Of a stretch of DNA of 64,000 bases, positions 42,908-55,637 are shown in pieces. A program made the position numbers and the translations under genes. The stretch lies in NCBI GenBank assembly GCA_904066235.2, contig CAJFCV020000001.1, forward strand, positions 5,642,001 to 5,706,000, written 5' to 3'. Numbering within the stretch: position 1 is the stretch's first letter; each line of letters opens with the position of its first letter. The notes under the pieces are model-generated. The model ran no database searches. It worked only from the letters and a program-made list of their open reading frames with translations, and was not told the DNA's origin. This DNA comes from Bursaphelenchus xylophilus. Its lineage: Eukaryota; Nematoda; Chromadorea; Rhabditida; Aphelenchoididae.

Positions 42908-44535
42908 ATGTCGAAATTATGGAGCGAATTTGAAATCAGCTTCCAGAAATGGCTGAGAGCGATGGCTTCGTTAGGTGGGAGTAAAAATTTTAGATGTTAT
43001 ATTGTTTTAGGGTCTCTATCACACATCATAAAATATCTTGGCCTAAATCATGTCAGTGTCACTGAAAATCCTCGACTTTTCCAATTGGTACCAAAGAAGT
43101 ACGTTAGATTAATGTAGTTTAAGTAGTTTTTAGCAAAGTCATTGGCTTTGTTTGCGTCTCCAAGAACGAAATCGATCTCGGGAAAGGAAAGGTCGAATCT
43201 AATTGTTTTCTACCAGTTGTAAGTTTGGATACTCTTGTTTTATGTTTAGAATGTTGAGAATGCGGACTTGAGCATTGGATTGTTGAATATTCTGCTTGGA
43301 TCGTTCGGGCGGTCTGGATTGGGACCAATTTTGGAAGAGTATTCAAGTGATTTTGATATCCACAGCTATGTTAATGTAAGTGAACTATTTCTTGATATTG
43401 ATTATGGTTTTCAGTGCTTTCGTCCTCAGATTATAACTCCCGTTGCCTTTGCGCATAACTTCACAGCCCGGTGAGCCTTAGTTTTTTTTATGTTTACCTA
43501 GTTTTAGGCAATTCCCATTAGATGATGAAGAACAATATGTCAATTTTATACTGGCTAAGGGCGGGATAAATTTTCTGATAAATCGAGATGGATCGAAGAC
43601 TGAGTTGAAGAAGATGGAACCTGAAAAAATGTTCTCATTTTTGAAGTCCAAGCATTCTGATGTTTATATTGTTTTTGAAGACGTTTTGAAAGAGAAATCT
43701 GATGCTCTGGAACTGGAAAAACAAGTCATTAGTGAATTGAGGGAAGCTCCAGCGAATCAGTCTCTCTATGATCCTGATATGACATTTGAGGACCTCAGTG
43801 ACATGGAGAAATTGGCCAAAGAATTGGAAATGGCCGAACAATTCGAGCTCAGCTTCTCTGATGGGCAAAAGGTAAGGTACACTTATGTGTGTCTTGATTT
43901 TAGGAAAGTAAACGTCATGAGGAGTCAGAAAACGAGACGAAAATCAAGAAATGCGAAGAAAGGATCCTGGAATTACAGAAGGCAATAGCTGAGATCAAGA
44001 TGATGTAGGTATCCAATATCAAGTGTAATTTTCTTTTCAGAGTTCCCATTACGTACTCTGAAGTATATGATACGAAGACTTTATACACTCACAAGGATTA
44101 TCTCGAGTTTTTGCAGTTTTACAAGAGGACTGGGGTTATTGTACGGCGATTTTTATTATTTTTCGTCATGGTTTTTAGATTTATTTTGGATTTCTTTAGA
44201 AGACTCCTCAAATATTACGACACACAGGTGTTGGGAAGAGTCCTATGAGCATGATCAGGAAGAGAAAACGGCATGCATCAGGATCGTCGGTGTTCTCTGA
44301 CTTGTCAAATGTGTCTGAATCTACTGTAAGGTCAAATAATACTTTAAATCAATCAGCTCGAATGTCATCATCGAGCACTCCCAAGTCACGTATTTCCGTT
44401 GGTGTGGTATCAAAGAAGATGAAGACGACAGAGACTCCAAAACGAACTGATAATCGAAGGAAATCAGGTCTCAGAGAGGATGCAAACACTACTTCGCAGT
44501 CTGTAAGGCGGTCCAAGAGAGGAATGAAGACCTGA
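42908..44535 (+). CDS. Unrecognised nuclear-type protein with basic, SP/TP-rich C-terminus
   Basis: Exons 42908-42974, 43011-43098, 43134-43218, 43250-43375, 43415-43470, 43508-43871, 43904-44004, 44041-44140, 44200-44535; about 440 residues. All junctions keep frame; the last needs the acceptor TTCTTTAG|AAGACTCC. Residues 1-190 look globular (FEISFQKWLRAMASLGSLSHIIKYLGLNHVSV..., SIGLLNILLGSFGRSGLGPILEEY). Residues 230-310 are acidic and coiled-coil-like (EEESENETKIKKCEERILELQKAIAEIKMM). The C-terminus is basic with several S/T-P sites (KTPQ, KSPM, STPKSR, ETPKR) and RKRKR, suggesting a nuclear, CDK-regulated protein. A replication or mitotic factor would fit, but no family is recognised. It follows nol-9 by 244 bp on the same strand. 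Confidence 0.75.
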
Positions 44536-45330
44536 ATGGCCCGTTATAAATAATGTACATAATAAATATATTGTCCTCAAATTAGTCAGTAGAATCTCTG
44601 TTTTTTAGAGTTCCGTATTAGTATAATTCTTGTATCCCCCTTTTTCTATCACCTATTTTTTGATCCCGTGAAGAGTTTTTTGAATAAACAGGGATCGTTT
44701 TTTCACGTGGTTATTTGTTGTATTGAATGGTTCATCGCCAAACGGTATCTTTTTTGTCCCGTGTTTTCGAATGACGCATTTCCAATTTTTCACTGGAACA
44801 GCGAGTGCCCTTAGGGTTTGCGGAAGCAAAATTGAATAAGGGGTTTATATACGTGGAATTTTTAAATTTATGATTTTCCCAGAATAGCTGCGAATTTTAT
44901 ATCCGCTGTACCTAGTCTAACATAATTGTGCTTTTCGTACGCGTTTCTTTTATCCCACCTGAAATGTCTGGCTTGTATGAGCGAAAGCCCCTCCCCGCAG
45001 AGTTTCGAAAGGGTCTGGTGGTCGGGGAGTGAGTCCCTTCGCGTTTATTTCCCTTCTTTTTCCCTTCCCCCAGCCAGTCGGAGAAGAATATCGATCGTTT
45101 CGCCGCTCCTTCTGCGCCTTATAATCTTGTAATTTGTTATAATTTCTGTTGTAAAAATAAAGCGCTTTATCTGCCTTCCACATCGCTTGATTCGGGCTTG
45201 ATTTGGACAGAGAATTTGCATAAAATTAATTCTTTATCGACGGAAAAATAAACTGATTTACTCTACGGATTTGACCGCGAACCGGTTGCTTCCTCGTCTC
45301 CAACGCCAACTCGAGCTGTTTTCAGGGAAC
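44536..45330. other. Intergenic stretch, unknown gene to pcf-11
   Basis: This 795 bp stretch has AATAAA near 44570 (3' end of the gene on the left) and the promoter of pcf-11 on the right. No exon is supported; short open frames at 44926-45183 show no family signature. Confidence 0.4.
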
Positions 45331-48300
45331 ATGACGACTGACGACAACGTCAAAGTCGAGGATTACAAGTAAGTTTAGTCCGTTTTGTTATTGGTATCTG
45401 ATTTTAGGAACTCCCTCAAGGAATTGACCGGCAATCACAAGTTGAAGATCAATCTGCTCACCATCCTTGCCGATGATTACTCGGATTGTAGCCAACAAAT
45501 CGTCGATTGTGTGATTGAATCGGCTTTTCAGGTGAGAATTGGGGTTTATTGATTTTTGAGGTTTTTTTATGAAATACGTGGCAATCTTGAATATATTTTA
45601 TGTTTTGTTAGCGAGTATCGGGCGTATTAAGAATCAGGTTATTGTTTTATTGGGAAATAACAGAATTTAATACTTCTCTTATATATTGTACTTGATACCC
45701 AAAATCTGCAATGTTAATTTTTTCTGTTTCAGGCTCCTCCTCCCCTCAAATTGGTGCACCTGTATCTGATCGACTCAATTTCGAAGAATGTCGGCGCCAA
45801 AGGCGGTTATGCCATCAAGTTTTCGAACAAGATCGCCGATTTGTTCGTCCACGTCTTCCTTCAGGTGATTCTCTCTCCCAGATCTCTGTTTGTTATCCAT
45901 TATTTTTTGAAAAGAGAAACTCCGGTGGTTTTTATTCATCCTGGTCGAGGGGTCCCTTGAAGGGTACCTTGACCGGGAATTTTGATCAGGGTTTAGGTAT
46001 TTTTATGGACGAATTTGGATGGAACAAGATCAGAATGGGCATTAACAGAGCTTGGAAGACGTAAAAAAGAGAATATGAGAGATAAAAGAATTGAATATCG
46101 ATTGGAACTCCCATTAAAAGAGTCTTTAAGACCAAAAAAAGATGGAGAATATAAAAAAATGAAGAGATGTGAATAATATCATGTGAAAAGAGATAAAAAG
46201 AAGTGAAAATATCGATTATAATGTTACCAACTCTGTCATCTGTCGCCCGATCAAATCCGAACCCGATCTGGATATTATCCATGACCAAACAAGGACGGAA
46301 GGACTCCAGATTACTTTGTTTTTCTCACGTTTCTGGGGAAATACTTTTGTTTTACATTAAACAGAGAGATACGATCCCGACTCGTCTCGAATTCCATTTC
46401 TTTACAGTAGTTTTGGTTTGAATTTCTTGGATTCTGAGGTTTTGGGAAAGGTGCACGGATTTCTGGCCTTTCTCAGGAAGAAAATTGACTGTGTGTGTAT
46501 GATTGAGTTAATTTTGTGGGAAGTGGGAAGATAAACTTATTTGTGATGGGTGGAAGACATTGTTTTAGATAAAGTAGAGTTAAATTTATATGATTTTAAC
46601 TTTTTTTATGTATTTGGTGAGATTATTAGATAAAAAACTTATTTTTCATTAGTATTTTGACTAATATCTTTTATGAATAGAAACTTCTTTTCTTTTTTGA
46701 GTGATTTGTTTACTGTGGAATCTACAGTAAAGCACCGGATCGAGCACAACATGGGCCCTTACTCTTACCCTCATCTTTCCCTGCTCCTATTCTTAGTCCC
46801 CAAGCCGATGGATGGAACCCCGATCTGCAATGGCCCATGTTTTGTGATCCTCGCTTCTATAAACACTGACTTTATTCTTGTTTTTTGATGAAGAGATGGT
46901 TGTTTTTCTAGGCAAATCTCGGCGTTGCCGTTTCAGAATTTATTTCCCGGTAGCAGTCTAAATTCTTCCTTGTTTGGACCCAAATTTTAGAGAAAATTCC
47001 CCGGAGTTCTCCTCAAATTTTAATGGATATTATAGCTTTCCACGCATGCTCAAATCTCTTCTTATCCTTATAATTCCAGGCCGATGACAAGACGCGGGGC
47101 GCGATGTACAAGCTGCGCAACACCTGGGTGAACGTCTACCCGCGGGGCAAACTCTACATGATCGACTTGAAGATCCACGAGCTGGACAACAACTGGCCCG
47201 TGCACTCGTTGTCCACTTCCGGGGCTCTTTCGACCACCGCTCCTCGTCCTCCCAACCCACGACCCCCGCAAACAGCTCAAACCACGATACATGTGAACCC
47301 AAGGTTCATCGAAAGAGCTCAGAATCCCCCACAGAAACTGGTGTCTCCGCCAAAAACTGATGTCCCGCAGACCAAGAATGAGGCCCCAAAAACAGTGCCC
47401 AACAATCGGTCCCATTTCACTGATTCTCAGTCGTCAATGGCATCAACCAGCTCGTCATCATCAACAAAGTCGGCCGATTCCCCGTTAAAGGCGCCCGTTA
47501 CGATGGGCGCGGCATTAAAAACACTTGGAAAGGTGGGTTTGGGGGAAGATTTGGGTATTGTAAAAATAATTTTAATGTTTTTATGTAAAGTATATTGTTT
47601 CAGAAGAAAGAAGAGCCCCAAAAGATTGCCCCCAAAGTGGTTGAGAAGAAGGCTGTTGCGCCAAAAGTGAAGAAGATCTCAGATCTCGGGCCTATCCCCA
47701 GGAAAAAGGTGGAAATAAAGCAAGAAGTAAAGGAAGAAGTCGATAAGACGTAAGTTTTTTTTGTCAATTGTAAATCCTGCTTTAGGACGGAGAAAATCAG
47801 AAAAATCAAAAAGGAAATCACAAAACAGCGAAGGGAATCGCCGACGGGAGTCCCAGAGAAGAAGAAGAAACTCCCGCCCAAGGGGATCCCAGAAGTGAGG
47901 CAAGAGAGGGGAGAGTCGTGGAAGATCCCCCAAAACAGTAGATCCGAGCCGAGAAGACCCATTCAAAACAACCATATCAACCGCCCTCAAGCATCGGCCT
48001 CTCCTCCAATCTTGGTCCCAACCGCCGCTCCAGGGTCCCATGCTTTTAATTTGCCCCCTCAGCCGCCAATCTCCAGGGCCCCTCCGGCACATTTCCCCCC
48101 GAATCCGAACTATGGGCCAAGACCCCCATTCAATGGGACCCCTCCATTTGGAGCCCCTCAGTTCTCAGGCCCTCCTCCGCCCTTCTTCAACCCTCCAACT
48201 TCAGCCAATTCCACTCCCATCAGTGTTCAGTCACTACCTCCAAATCCAGGAAACCCTATGCCCGCACATATCAAGAATGAAACACCCAGACTCCCGAATG

Positions 48301-49745
48301 TCCCAGGAAACAACAGAATATTTGTGGATGGAAAGGCCTACGAAGTAAGTGGATTTATTAAAATTTGAGGAACTTTTTTGAACAATTATATATTGTTTTA
48401 GGTGATATATCTGGAAAACGAAGCCGTAATTGAGAGAAACGGGGTTCCCCATCGTATATCGTTTTGTGGCCCAGCCCGTGACGTCATAATTGATGGAGTC
48501 GCCCATCGAATGGCCTTTGGGGAGACGAAGGAAGTGAACATTGATGGTCACATTCATCGATTAAGATTCGGTGCCCCCTCCCGAGAACTGTACATGGGGG
48601 ATTTCCCATTTAAAGGAGCCTTCGGAGGACCTCCAATCATGGCCACGATCAATGGGAAAAGGCATGAGATCAGATTGATGGGACCCCCACCCGAAGTTAA
48701 AATCGACCAGGACCCTTGTTACGAATTGATGAGACACATGCAAAATGCACGACAGAACGATGGGAAAAAGGAGGAGAAGAAGGATATGAGCATCACTGAA
48801 CTCCTGTCCAAACTTCAGAAGTCGGGAGTTTTGAATCAGATCGGGGACAAGGCCAAGACTCCTCCTGCCAGCTCTCCCATCCCGGCCTCGAGAAAGAGCC
48901 CGTCGCCAGTCTCGGATGAACCCATTATTCCAAGCAAAATGAAGTTGGATAAATCCGTGGAATTAGATGCCCCAGCAGTGTCATTAGCTGAGTTTGGAAT
49001 CGAGCAGCTTCAAATGTAAGTTTATTTTATATGATACATGATGATTAAAATTCTTTTGAGTTGCCGGAGATTGAATAATAATTGTACTTTAGGAGGTACA
49101 AGAGTGTCACAAGAGACCTTTCCGAAAAGAGATCGGCTTGTCCAGATTGTGGAATCGAAATCGAAAAAATGGATTCGCCCGAGTACAGAAGGCATTTGGA
49201 TGGTCACCTCCAGTCCGAACTGAACGCCAAGCAAGAGAATGCGGCAAATGTGAGGACGCGACCGGCTTATCAGAGCGAAGAGGTAAGAATATTGAAATTT
49301 TAATCTACATAATACCTAAGAGATTATATTATTTTAGGTAAAAAACGGTAATTTTTTGAAGGATAATAATTGTGACTGTTTCAGGAGTTCATTGCCTACT
49401 CGGAGACGGAAGAAGTGAATCATCCCCAGATCTCACCTGAAGCCGAAGAGAAAATGGAGATTGGAGATGAAGAAGATCAGGGAAGGGATGTCCTATCTAA
49501 TGAAACGGAACTCAGAGAATGCTCCGAATGTTGTGAACCCTTCGAGGAATACTTTGACCACGATTCGGATGAATGGCGACTACGGGATTGCATCATTGTG
49601 GGCGATAAGGTAAGATATTTATACTGTAGTCATACACTCGATGAACTAATTTTCGGCAAAAAATGAGTTGCATATACTAAACTTAATTTTGTTTCAGGCC
49701 TTCCATCGAGCATGTAAAATGGACGTACCCACCAGCACCGTGTAA
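45331..49745 (+). CDS. pcf-11: PCF11 cleavage and polyadenylation / termination factor
   Basis: Exons 45331-45368, 45408-45531, 45733-45864, 47080-47532, 47604-47749, 47786-48344, 48402-49015, 49093-49282, 49385-49609, 49698-49745; about 842 residues. The N-terminal CTD-interacting domain is clear: YKNSLKELTGNHKLKINLLTILADDY, VIESAFQAPPPLKLVHLYLIDSISKNVG, FVHVFLQADDKTRGAMYKLRNTWVNVYP. A Lys/Pro-rich linker follows, then Gly/Phe/Pro repeats of the PCF11 type (HRISFCGPARDVIIDGVAHRMAFG, FKGAFGGPP). Two zinc-finger-like Cys/His groups end the protein (CPDCGIEI...HLDGH; CSECCEPFEEYFDHD...HRAC). It binds the Pol II CTD and couples 3' cleavage to termination. TTTTCAG|GGAAC before the ATG is a likely trans-splice acceptor. 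Intron 3 is unusually long (1.2 kb). Confidence 0.93.
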
Positions 49746-51057
49746 TCGACGATCTCATCTTTTCTTTCCATCGATGGATTCATCCATTTTTAGTCATTTT
49801 TCTTTCTTTTTTTTAAATGGTCAAGCTTTTATTGGTTGTGATTCCCACTCCTCTAGGTCTGTATAAATTGTGTTCGGGTTACTGCACTCACAGTTGGGTT
49901 ACTGTAGTCAGGTCGGCATGGATAACAAACATATTTATTTGGTGATAGAAAACAGAAAACAAAAGAAACCGGTTGTCCCCTCTCCGTCTCTCTTCTCTCC
50001 CTGATGTCTCTCCTTGATTCGTCTCCCATTATCATTGGTTTTATCTGCTCCTTTCCACCTGAACATACGGCTATGTCAAGTTTTGTTTCGTATCTTAATA
50101 ATATTAACATAGAAATATGAAAACATAATAAAATAACGACTTTCAAGCGTTTTGCCACAGATTTCAGCGAGCAGAGAGCCTCCCTCCGTTCCATCACCGA
50201 GCCCGTTCCCCAAAGACAGACCATTTTTCCTTTTCTTTTTGTTGTTTTTTTTAATAATCGTATTTTAATAAACAAAAAACATAAGCCGTTGGATTGGTAT
50301 CTGAATTCAGAAGCGTCGCAGTCCACTTCTCCAATATTTTTTTTTCAAATACGTTGATTCGGGCTGTTTTTATATCCTTTTCCCCTCCAAAATGCGGATG
50401 GAGAGAATGGATATTACAACTCCATTTTGAAACCCAATTTGTCAATTACTGAGTTGGTCATCAAAATTACTCGTTTTAGAAACAACTTTCCTAAAGTAAT
50501 ATAATTGAAACAATATAATTTTTGATGTGGAATAAGCTGACCCAGTTGCTTTTCTGATCCCTATTTTTTCGGCCAAATAAACGGAAACGTGTCGCGAGAT
50601 TCCAATTTTGGAGCATTTCCTCCGGGGAAAACACCAATTTTTTCCAGTGTTCGCTTTATTTTTCATAAATGACTCATTCAAACGAGAATTTGGTTGCTGT
50701 AAAACCCATCCGAGGAATTAAAAATGAACTTCCTGAGATGGGTAACATGTTTCTCAGCGTTTTGTATAAAGTAATTCAGCTGTTCAGATGTAAATAAAGA
50801 TGGAAGTACCCCTTTTCCGGTGAACAAATCTCCCCCAACCCCTCTAAAACAACATTTCTGACGTTTTCCACGTTTCTTTTCGTTACGCGGCCGGAGCGTG
50901 GTTTCCTAGCAAAGTGTTCCCATTTCCGACCTCAAAAATAATAAAATCTCGAGCATAATATCGACGCCATTCCGCTGGAACTTGATCCCCCGACTTGATT
51001 TGCAGATATCTGATCCCGGGACCGGTTCATTCATCGATTGGCGCCAGTCCTGACTGA
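49746..51057. other. Intergenic stretch, pcf-11 to RABAC1
   Basis: This 1.3 kb stretch has no supported gene. It is AT-rich, with T-runs near 50240 and 50340 and AATAAA-like words near 50790. It should hold the pcf-11 3' UTR and the RABAC1 promoter. A small GC-rich patch lies at about 50960-51050. Confidence 0.4.
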
Positions 51058-52217
51058 ATGTCGGCATCCCCACCGACCTCAGAGCCCCCGACTTTGGTTG
51101 TTTCCTCTTCTGCCGGGACCACCGAGCCCACCGCAACTACAACTACTACGAATTCAGGGAATAAGACGAGTGCTACTGGACCAGCCGAACCTCCGCCACC
51201 ATATCAGGGTGAGTTGAGAGTAATTTTTAATTTAATTTTTTTGTTTGACATCACTAAGGTAATATCGATCATGCATTTTTTTAATTGATGTTGGAGTAAA
51301 AAACTGTTAGTTGTGGAACAGTCTATAAGACTCCTAGATGAGATTTTAAAATTATTTTACAGTCTTAGCTATTCCCTGAAATATTGATATCTGTTTTGGG
51401 TTTAATACTCATCATGAAAAAAAAATCATTTTTTGTCTACTTTAATTAATTCAAAACTTACGTCATCATTTTTTCAGAGAAGATGACCTCCCCTCCATCC
51501 CAAGATCCCTCTTGGTTCTCCACTTTTACCGGTCAAGCAGCAGCTCCCCCTCCAGCCGGCTCTAATATTGATGGCCAAGCCCTTCCCAACGTTGGATTCT
51601 CGGCCCAATCGGCCCTTGGATGGGTGGGAGAACGCCGTTCCAACCTCCGAGGATGGGCTGAGTTCTTCAAGACCTCCAAATTCGGTCTTCCCGGCGGTCC
51701 TTCGGCTCTAGTCCCTCGCCTTCAATATAATCTCGGCTACTTCTTCAGCAATTATTTGTGCATCTTCATACTGCTGCTGGTCTATTGTATCTTGACTTCA
51801 TTTGTGATGTTGTTGGCGTTGATTGCGTTGGGAGGATTGATCTACACGATTAGACAGAGGACTTTAAAGGGTCCGGTTGTGCTCGGAGGACATGAAGTAA
51901 GTTGAACATTACAGTAACCGGATTTTTTAATTTTGTGGGATTGTGGCCCACAAAATTAGTCGAAGGGTTTCACGAAATTTGACAGAAATTTCTGACAGAT
52001 TATGACCTAATTTATATTGCACTCCCTTTAGATACCGCCAAGTCTCCTTTACACCCTGGCCATCATCGTTTGCATTCCCTTGTTCGCGATGGCCGATGTT
52101 GGGAACGTAATGTACTGGGTGGTGGGCTCCTCAATCTTCCTCATCTTCCTCCACGCAACTCTCTACGAGTCCGAAGAAGTGCCCGGATCCGAGTTTGAGG
52201 TGGTGACGGTGCAATAA
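51058..52217 (+). CDS. PRA1-family protein (RABAC1-like prenylated Rab acceptor)
   Basis: Exons 51058-51208, 51478-51896 and 52032-52217 encode about 251 residues. A Ser/Thr/Pro-rich N-terminal region (residues 1-90, ending in EPPPPYQ) precedes the PRA1 domain: GWVGERRSNLRGWAEFF, PRLQYNLGYFFSNYLCIFILLLVYCILTS, and a second pair of hydrophobic segments (SLLYTLAIIVCIPLFAMADVGNVMYWVVGSSIFLIFLHATLYE). PRA1 proteins sit in Golgi/endosomal membranes and act with prenylated Rab GTPases. The extended N-terminus is longer than in human RABAC1. The gene is followed by clpX after 197 bp, operon-like. Confidence 0.82.
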
Positions 52218-52414
52218 AACGGGAAACTACCGTAATCCTCATGGTTTTCTATCGTAATCCTCCCCGGTTGTATCCCATTTCTGTCGATATTCTCCGCTCT
52301 TGTCAGTCCTAATTTATTCCCCAAACATAATCATTCGAATTAGAAGCCCGTTCGGAGGTCGGTCCGATCTCCGATCTTCTCCTTTCCCTAACTGATTACT
52401 GTAACATATTCACC

Positions 52415-54251
52415 ATGTTGGCCAATAAACTCTGTCCTTTGAGACCTATTCGGCTTCTATCGACGAGTTGTGTGCTCAAGAGGAAGGCGGGACGAAAGTC
52501 GGGAGGAAGAAGACCCATCTCCGACTTTGGATTGGTAAGGATGCTGCAATGTTTGAGGGAAAACAGAGTCAGTGGGTTGGAATGAAGTTACTGTAGTCTC
52601 AAGGGCCTAACGGTCTATAAAACAATTTTTGAGAAGTCACTAGAAGCCTACGAAATTACTTTACTACATAATAAAAAGATTGGAATCAAACCCTTCATAT
52701 GCACCGATTATACACAAAAATTACAGGCCGGTCTGACCAAGTTGACCATCCCCAAGCAGGACATTCATCATGCTCGTCCCATGGAGCCGATCAATTATGA
52801 GAAATATGAGAGAAAGGATGTCCCCTACCCCAAACAGATCACCGCCTATCTGGACAAACATGTCATTGGACAGGAAATGGCCAAGAAAACGCTGGCTGTG
52901 GGCATCTATCAACATTACAAGAGACTCGAGCACAATGATGAAATCAGATTGGAAAGAGAGGTATACGATAGTGTTACAGTAAACCTCCAAAAATTATAGT
53001 TGTCACAACTTGGCGGACTCAGCAAGAAGGGAATCATCATTGGAAGTAAGAACACATCCAAGGACGCGGACACTTTGAATGACATGCTGGATGAGTCGGT
53101 AATATTTGATTATATTGTACTTGATTAGCCAAAATTTTGTCCTTGCAGAAGAACCCTCAATTCCTCGACAAGTCCAACATTGTGCTTGTCGGTCCCTCTG
53201 GTGTTGGCAAAACCTATATTACCCAACGTTTGGCCGCCATCTTGGATGTCCCCTTCGCTTATTGTGATTGCACGGTGCTCACTCAGGCTGGATATGTGGG
53301 GGATGACGCTGACACGGTCATCCAGAAGCTACTTCAGAACGCGGATGGCGATGTGGAAAGGGCCATGGCAAGTTCCTTATATCCGATATCCTTATAGCGT
53401 TCGTTTTTTGTCATGGTTAATATAATTTTTTCCATCCTCCACCTTATTTGGGCTAATTCCAGCGGGGAATTGTATTTCTCGACGAGTTTGACAAGATTTC
53501 CTCATCGGTGGACCCAATCCATTCGGCCAATGGGTTCCGCGACGTCTCTGGAAGGGGAGTTCAGCAGGCCCTGTTGAAGATTGTGGAAGGATCCGTGGTC
53601 AGAGTCAAGAATCCGTACACTCAGGGGGCCAAGATCGAAATTGACACATCCGACATTTTGTTTGTGGCCTCAGGCGCCTTCAACCAGCTGGATCGGATGG
53701 TGGGAAAACGGATGAATAAAAGATCGGTGGGATTTGGAGCGGACGTCACAAATCATGATGAGGATCTGTTGGGGGATGATGAAGTGGCCGTGGCCAGGAA
53801 ACGGGACGAACTCCTCATGAAGGTGGAGCCATCGGACCTTGTGACGTGAGAGAATTGAGTCGATTGTAAATCATATTGATTCAGATTCGGAATGATCCCC
53901 GAATTGGTCGGCCGTTTCCCAGTGGTGGTCCCCTTCCAAAGTCTGGACCAGCAGCAGTTGGTTCGTGTCCTCAAAGAACCCCCCAACTCTCTGATCAACC
54001 AGGTCACCCGTCAATTCCACATGGATAACATCAAGCTCAAATTTACGGACGGCGCTCTCTCAGCGATCGCTCAAGAGGCTGTTCAGCGGAAAACGGGCGC
54101 CCGTGCCCTCAGGGCAATTATCGAGCGAGTGTTGTTGGACGCGAAATACGAAGGACCGGGCTCGGAAGTCACCGAAGTTATCATCACAGAAGAGGGCATC
54201 AAGAACGGAGGTTTCTGTGGGGTCACCAAAAAAGCAGATAAGAACACTTGA
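52415..54251 (+). CDS. Mitochondrial ClpX-type AAA+ unfoldase
   Basis: Exons 52415-52534, 52727-52960, 53000-53098, 53149-53367, 53463-53845, 53885-54251; about 473 residues. A basic, Ser-rich N-terminus ([24 protein letters not shown]) fits a mitochondrial targeting signal. AAA+ motifs: [21 protein letters not shown], Walker A GPSGVGKT (about 166-173), pore loop GYVGDD, Walker B VFLDEFDK (about 228-235), [22 protein letters not shown] and sensor-2 [12 protein letters not shown]. ClpX unfolds substrates for ClpP in the matrix, and CLPX also activates ALA synthase. No CxxC zinc-binding domain is seen between the targeting signal and the AAA+ core. The intron after 53367 starts with GC (GCAAGT). 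Tail-to-tail with SNAPC1. Confidence 0.93.
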
Positions 54252-54367
54252 GGCAGATAAACTTAAGACTGATTACTTTGGAGTGGAATTATTGTACAAT
54301 GTAACCTAAAACGACAAGTCTTCATTTGCAGCAAACTTTATTCCAAAATGCAGAGTATATACAATTT

Positions 54368-55436
54368 TTACATGTCGTCCAGCTCTTTTACAGTTTCCTC
54401 CAGGATTTCCTTTACTCGGGACATCAGACCATCTTTAACCAGATCGATTCCCTCAGGCAATTCCATCCCCACCTTGAGTCGATTATAGGTTTGATGGATG
54501 ACGTCGGCTTGCTAAAAACCAAAATGACAATTATCAAGGGGGACCTACCTCCAAAGTGCTATCGGTGAGAAGATTATGAAGAGCGGATAAAGGATCGCTC
54601 ATTAAGGTATCCACTTGAGCTCCTTCGCCCAGAAGCTCTTCCAAATTGAAACGACGAGCCAATAGGGGATTAAACTATAAAGAAATTAGGTTACGCAGAG
54701 CCAACAGTCGGTATCTGTTATAACATACTTACATCTTGTTCAAAAGGTTTTATCATAAAGGCGTGATGATTGACCAGTCTGTGAACGCAGAACAACGCCT
54801 CCAGACATTCATTCCTCACCAGATCGCTTTGACAGAGCTCCTCCAACTCGGCCATCTGATTAACCGTCACTTTTATATTGGCAATATTATTCTGAGGCTG
54901 AGTGAAGAACAACGTATATGTTAAATAGATTCCAAACACTCGATCCTAAAGGAATAAGAAATAATGATAAGAGTTACCTTGAGAAGTCGTTGTTTCCGAC
55001 ATGGCTGAATCTTCGCAAGTTCGTTGGAGTTGGTGGTTTTGACATATTTGGGGACATTATTGTTTGAGATCAAAGTGAAAATGAAACTGGACGAATATAG
55101 GAGAAGGATCTCGGAGAACTAAAGGAAATAAAAAATTACCTTTTTACTTACTTCTATCAAATCCGCGGCATTCATTCGACCGAGAAATATTGTAGAGAAC
55201 TCGCGATTGAGGAAACAACTCGAGAAATCGCGGTAACTCCAGGTCGGGGTCTTCAGAAAGTCCTCATGAAGAGTGTCCACATCAGCCACCAGTGCCGACA
55301 ACACTCGTTGTTCATAGAACTTGACGTTTTCTGTCCTGCCATCAGTGGGCTTCCTTTTCCCTATACTTTCACTTCTTTTTCTCCTTTTTCGGAGCGATTT
55401 ACTGGAAGATGGCTGTGGATAATCTGGATCTGACAT
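54368..55436 (-). CDS. SNAPC1: SNAPc subunit 1 (snRNA-activating protein complex)
   Basis: Exons (minus): 55436-55152, 55118-54978, 54945-54733, 54674-54549, 54511-54368; about 302 residues. The N-terminus is basic and probably nuclear-localising (SLRKRRKRSESIGKRK). SNAPC1 signatures: DFLKTPTWSYRDFSSCFLNREFSTIFLGRMN (human RFEDFTELWRNMKFGTIFCGRM), then RVFGIYLTYTLFFTQPQNNIANIKVTVNQMAELEEL (human RVGALYLLYGLYNTQLCQPKQKIRVALKDWDEVL). The complex binds the proximal sequence element of snRNA and related promoters for Pol II and Pol III. It lies about 200 bp downstream of the thiamine pyrophosphokinase gene on the same strand; a strong T-run acceptor (TTTTCAG|GAATTT) occurs in the gap. Confidence 0.8.
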
Positions 55437-55637
55437 TACAAAAAAGCAGGTGCTAGAAAACGTAGTACTCAAAAAAGAAGTTAGTATTCAACCAATAAAT
55501 TCCTGAAAAAAAAAAATATATTTTTTATTATGTATTTCCGCAGCTTGCGCCCGACCTTTCAACAATGGCCGAGAAATATGATATGCTTGGAAAACGGGCA
55601 AAAAATTGGGAACAATAAGTCCTGAGAGAAAATACGA

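Noticed and set aside
49853..50326. Minus-strand open frame of 157 codons downstream of pcf-11
   Set aside because: No family match and no splice partners; it overlaps the expected pcf-11 3' UTR and A/T runs.
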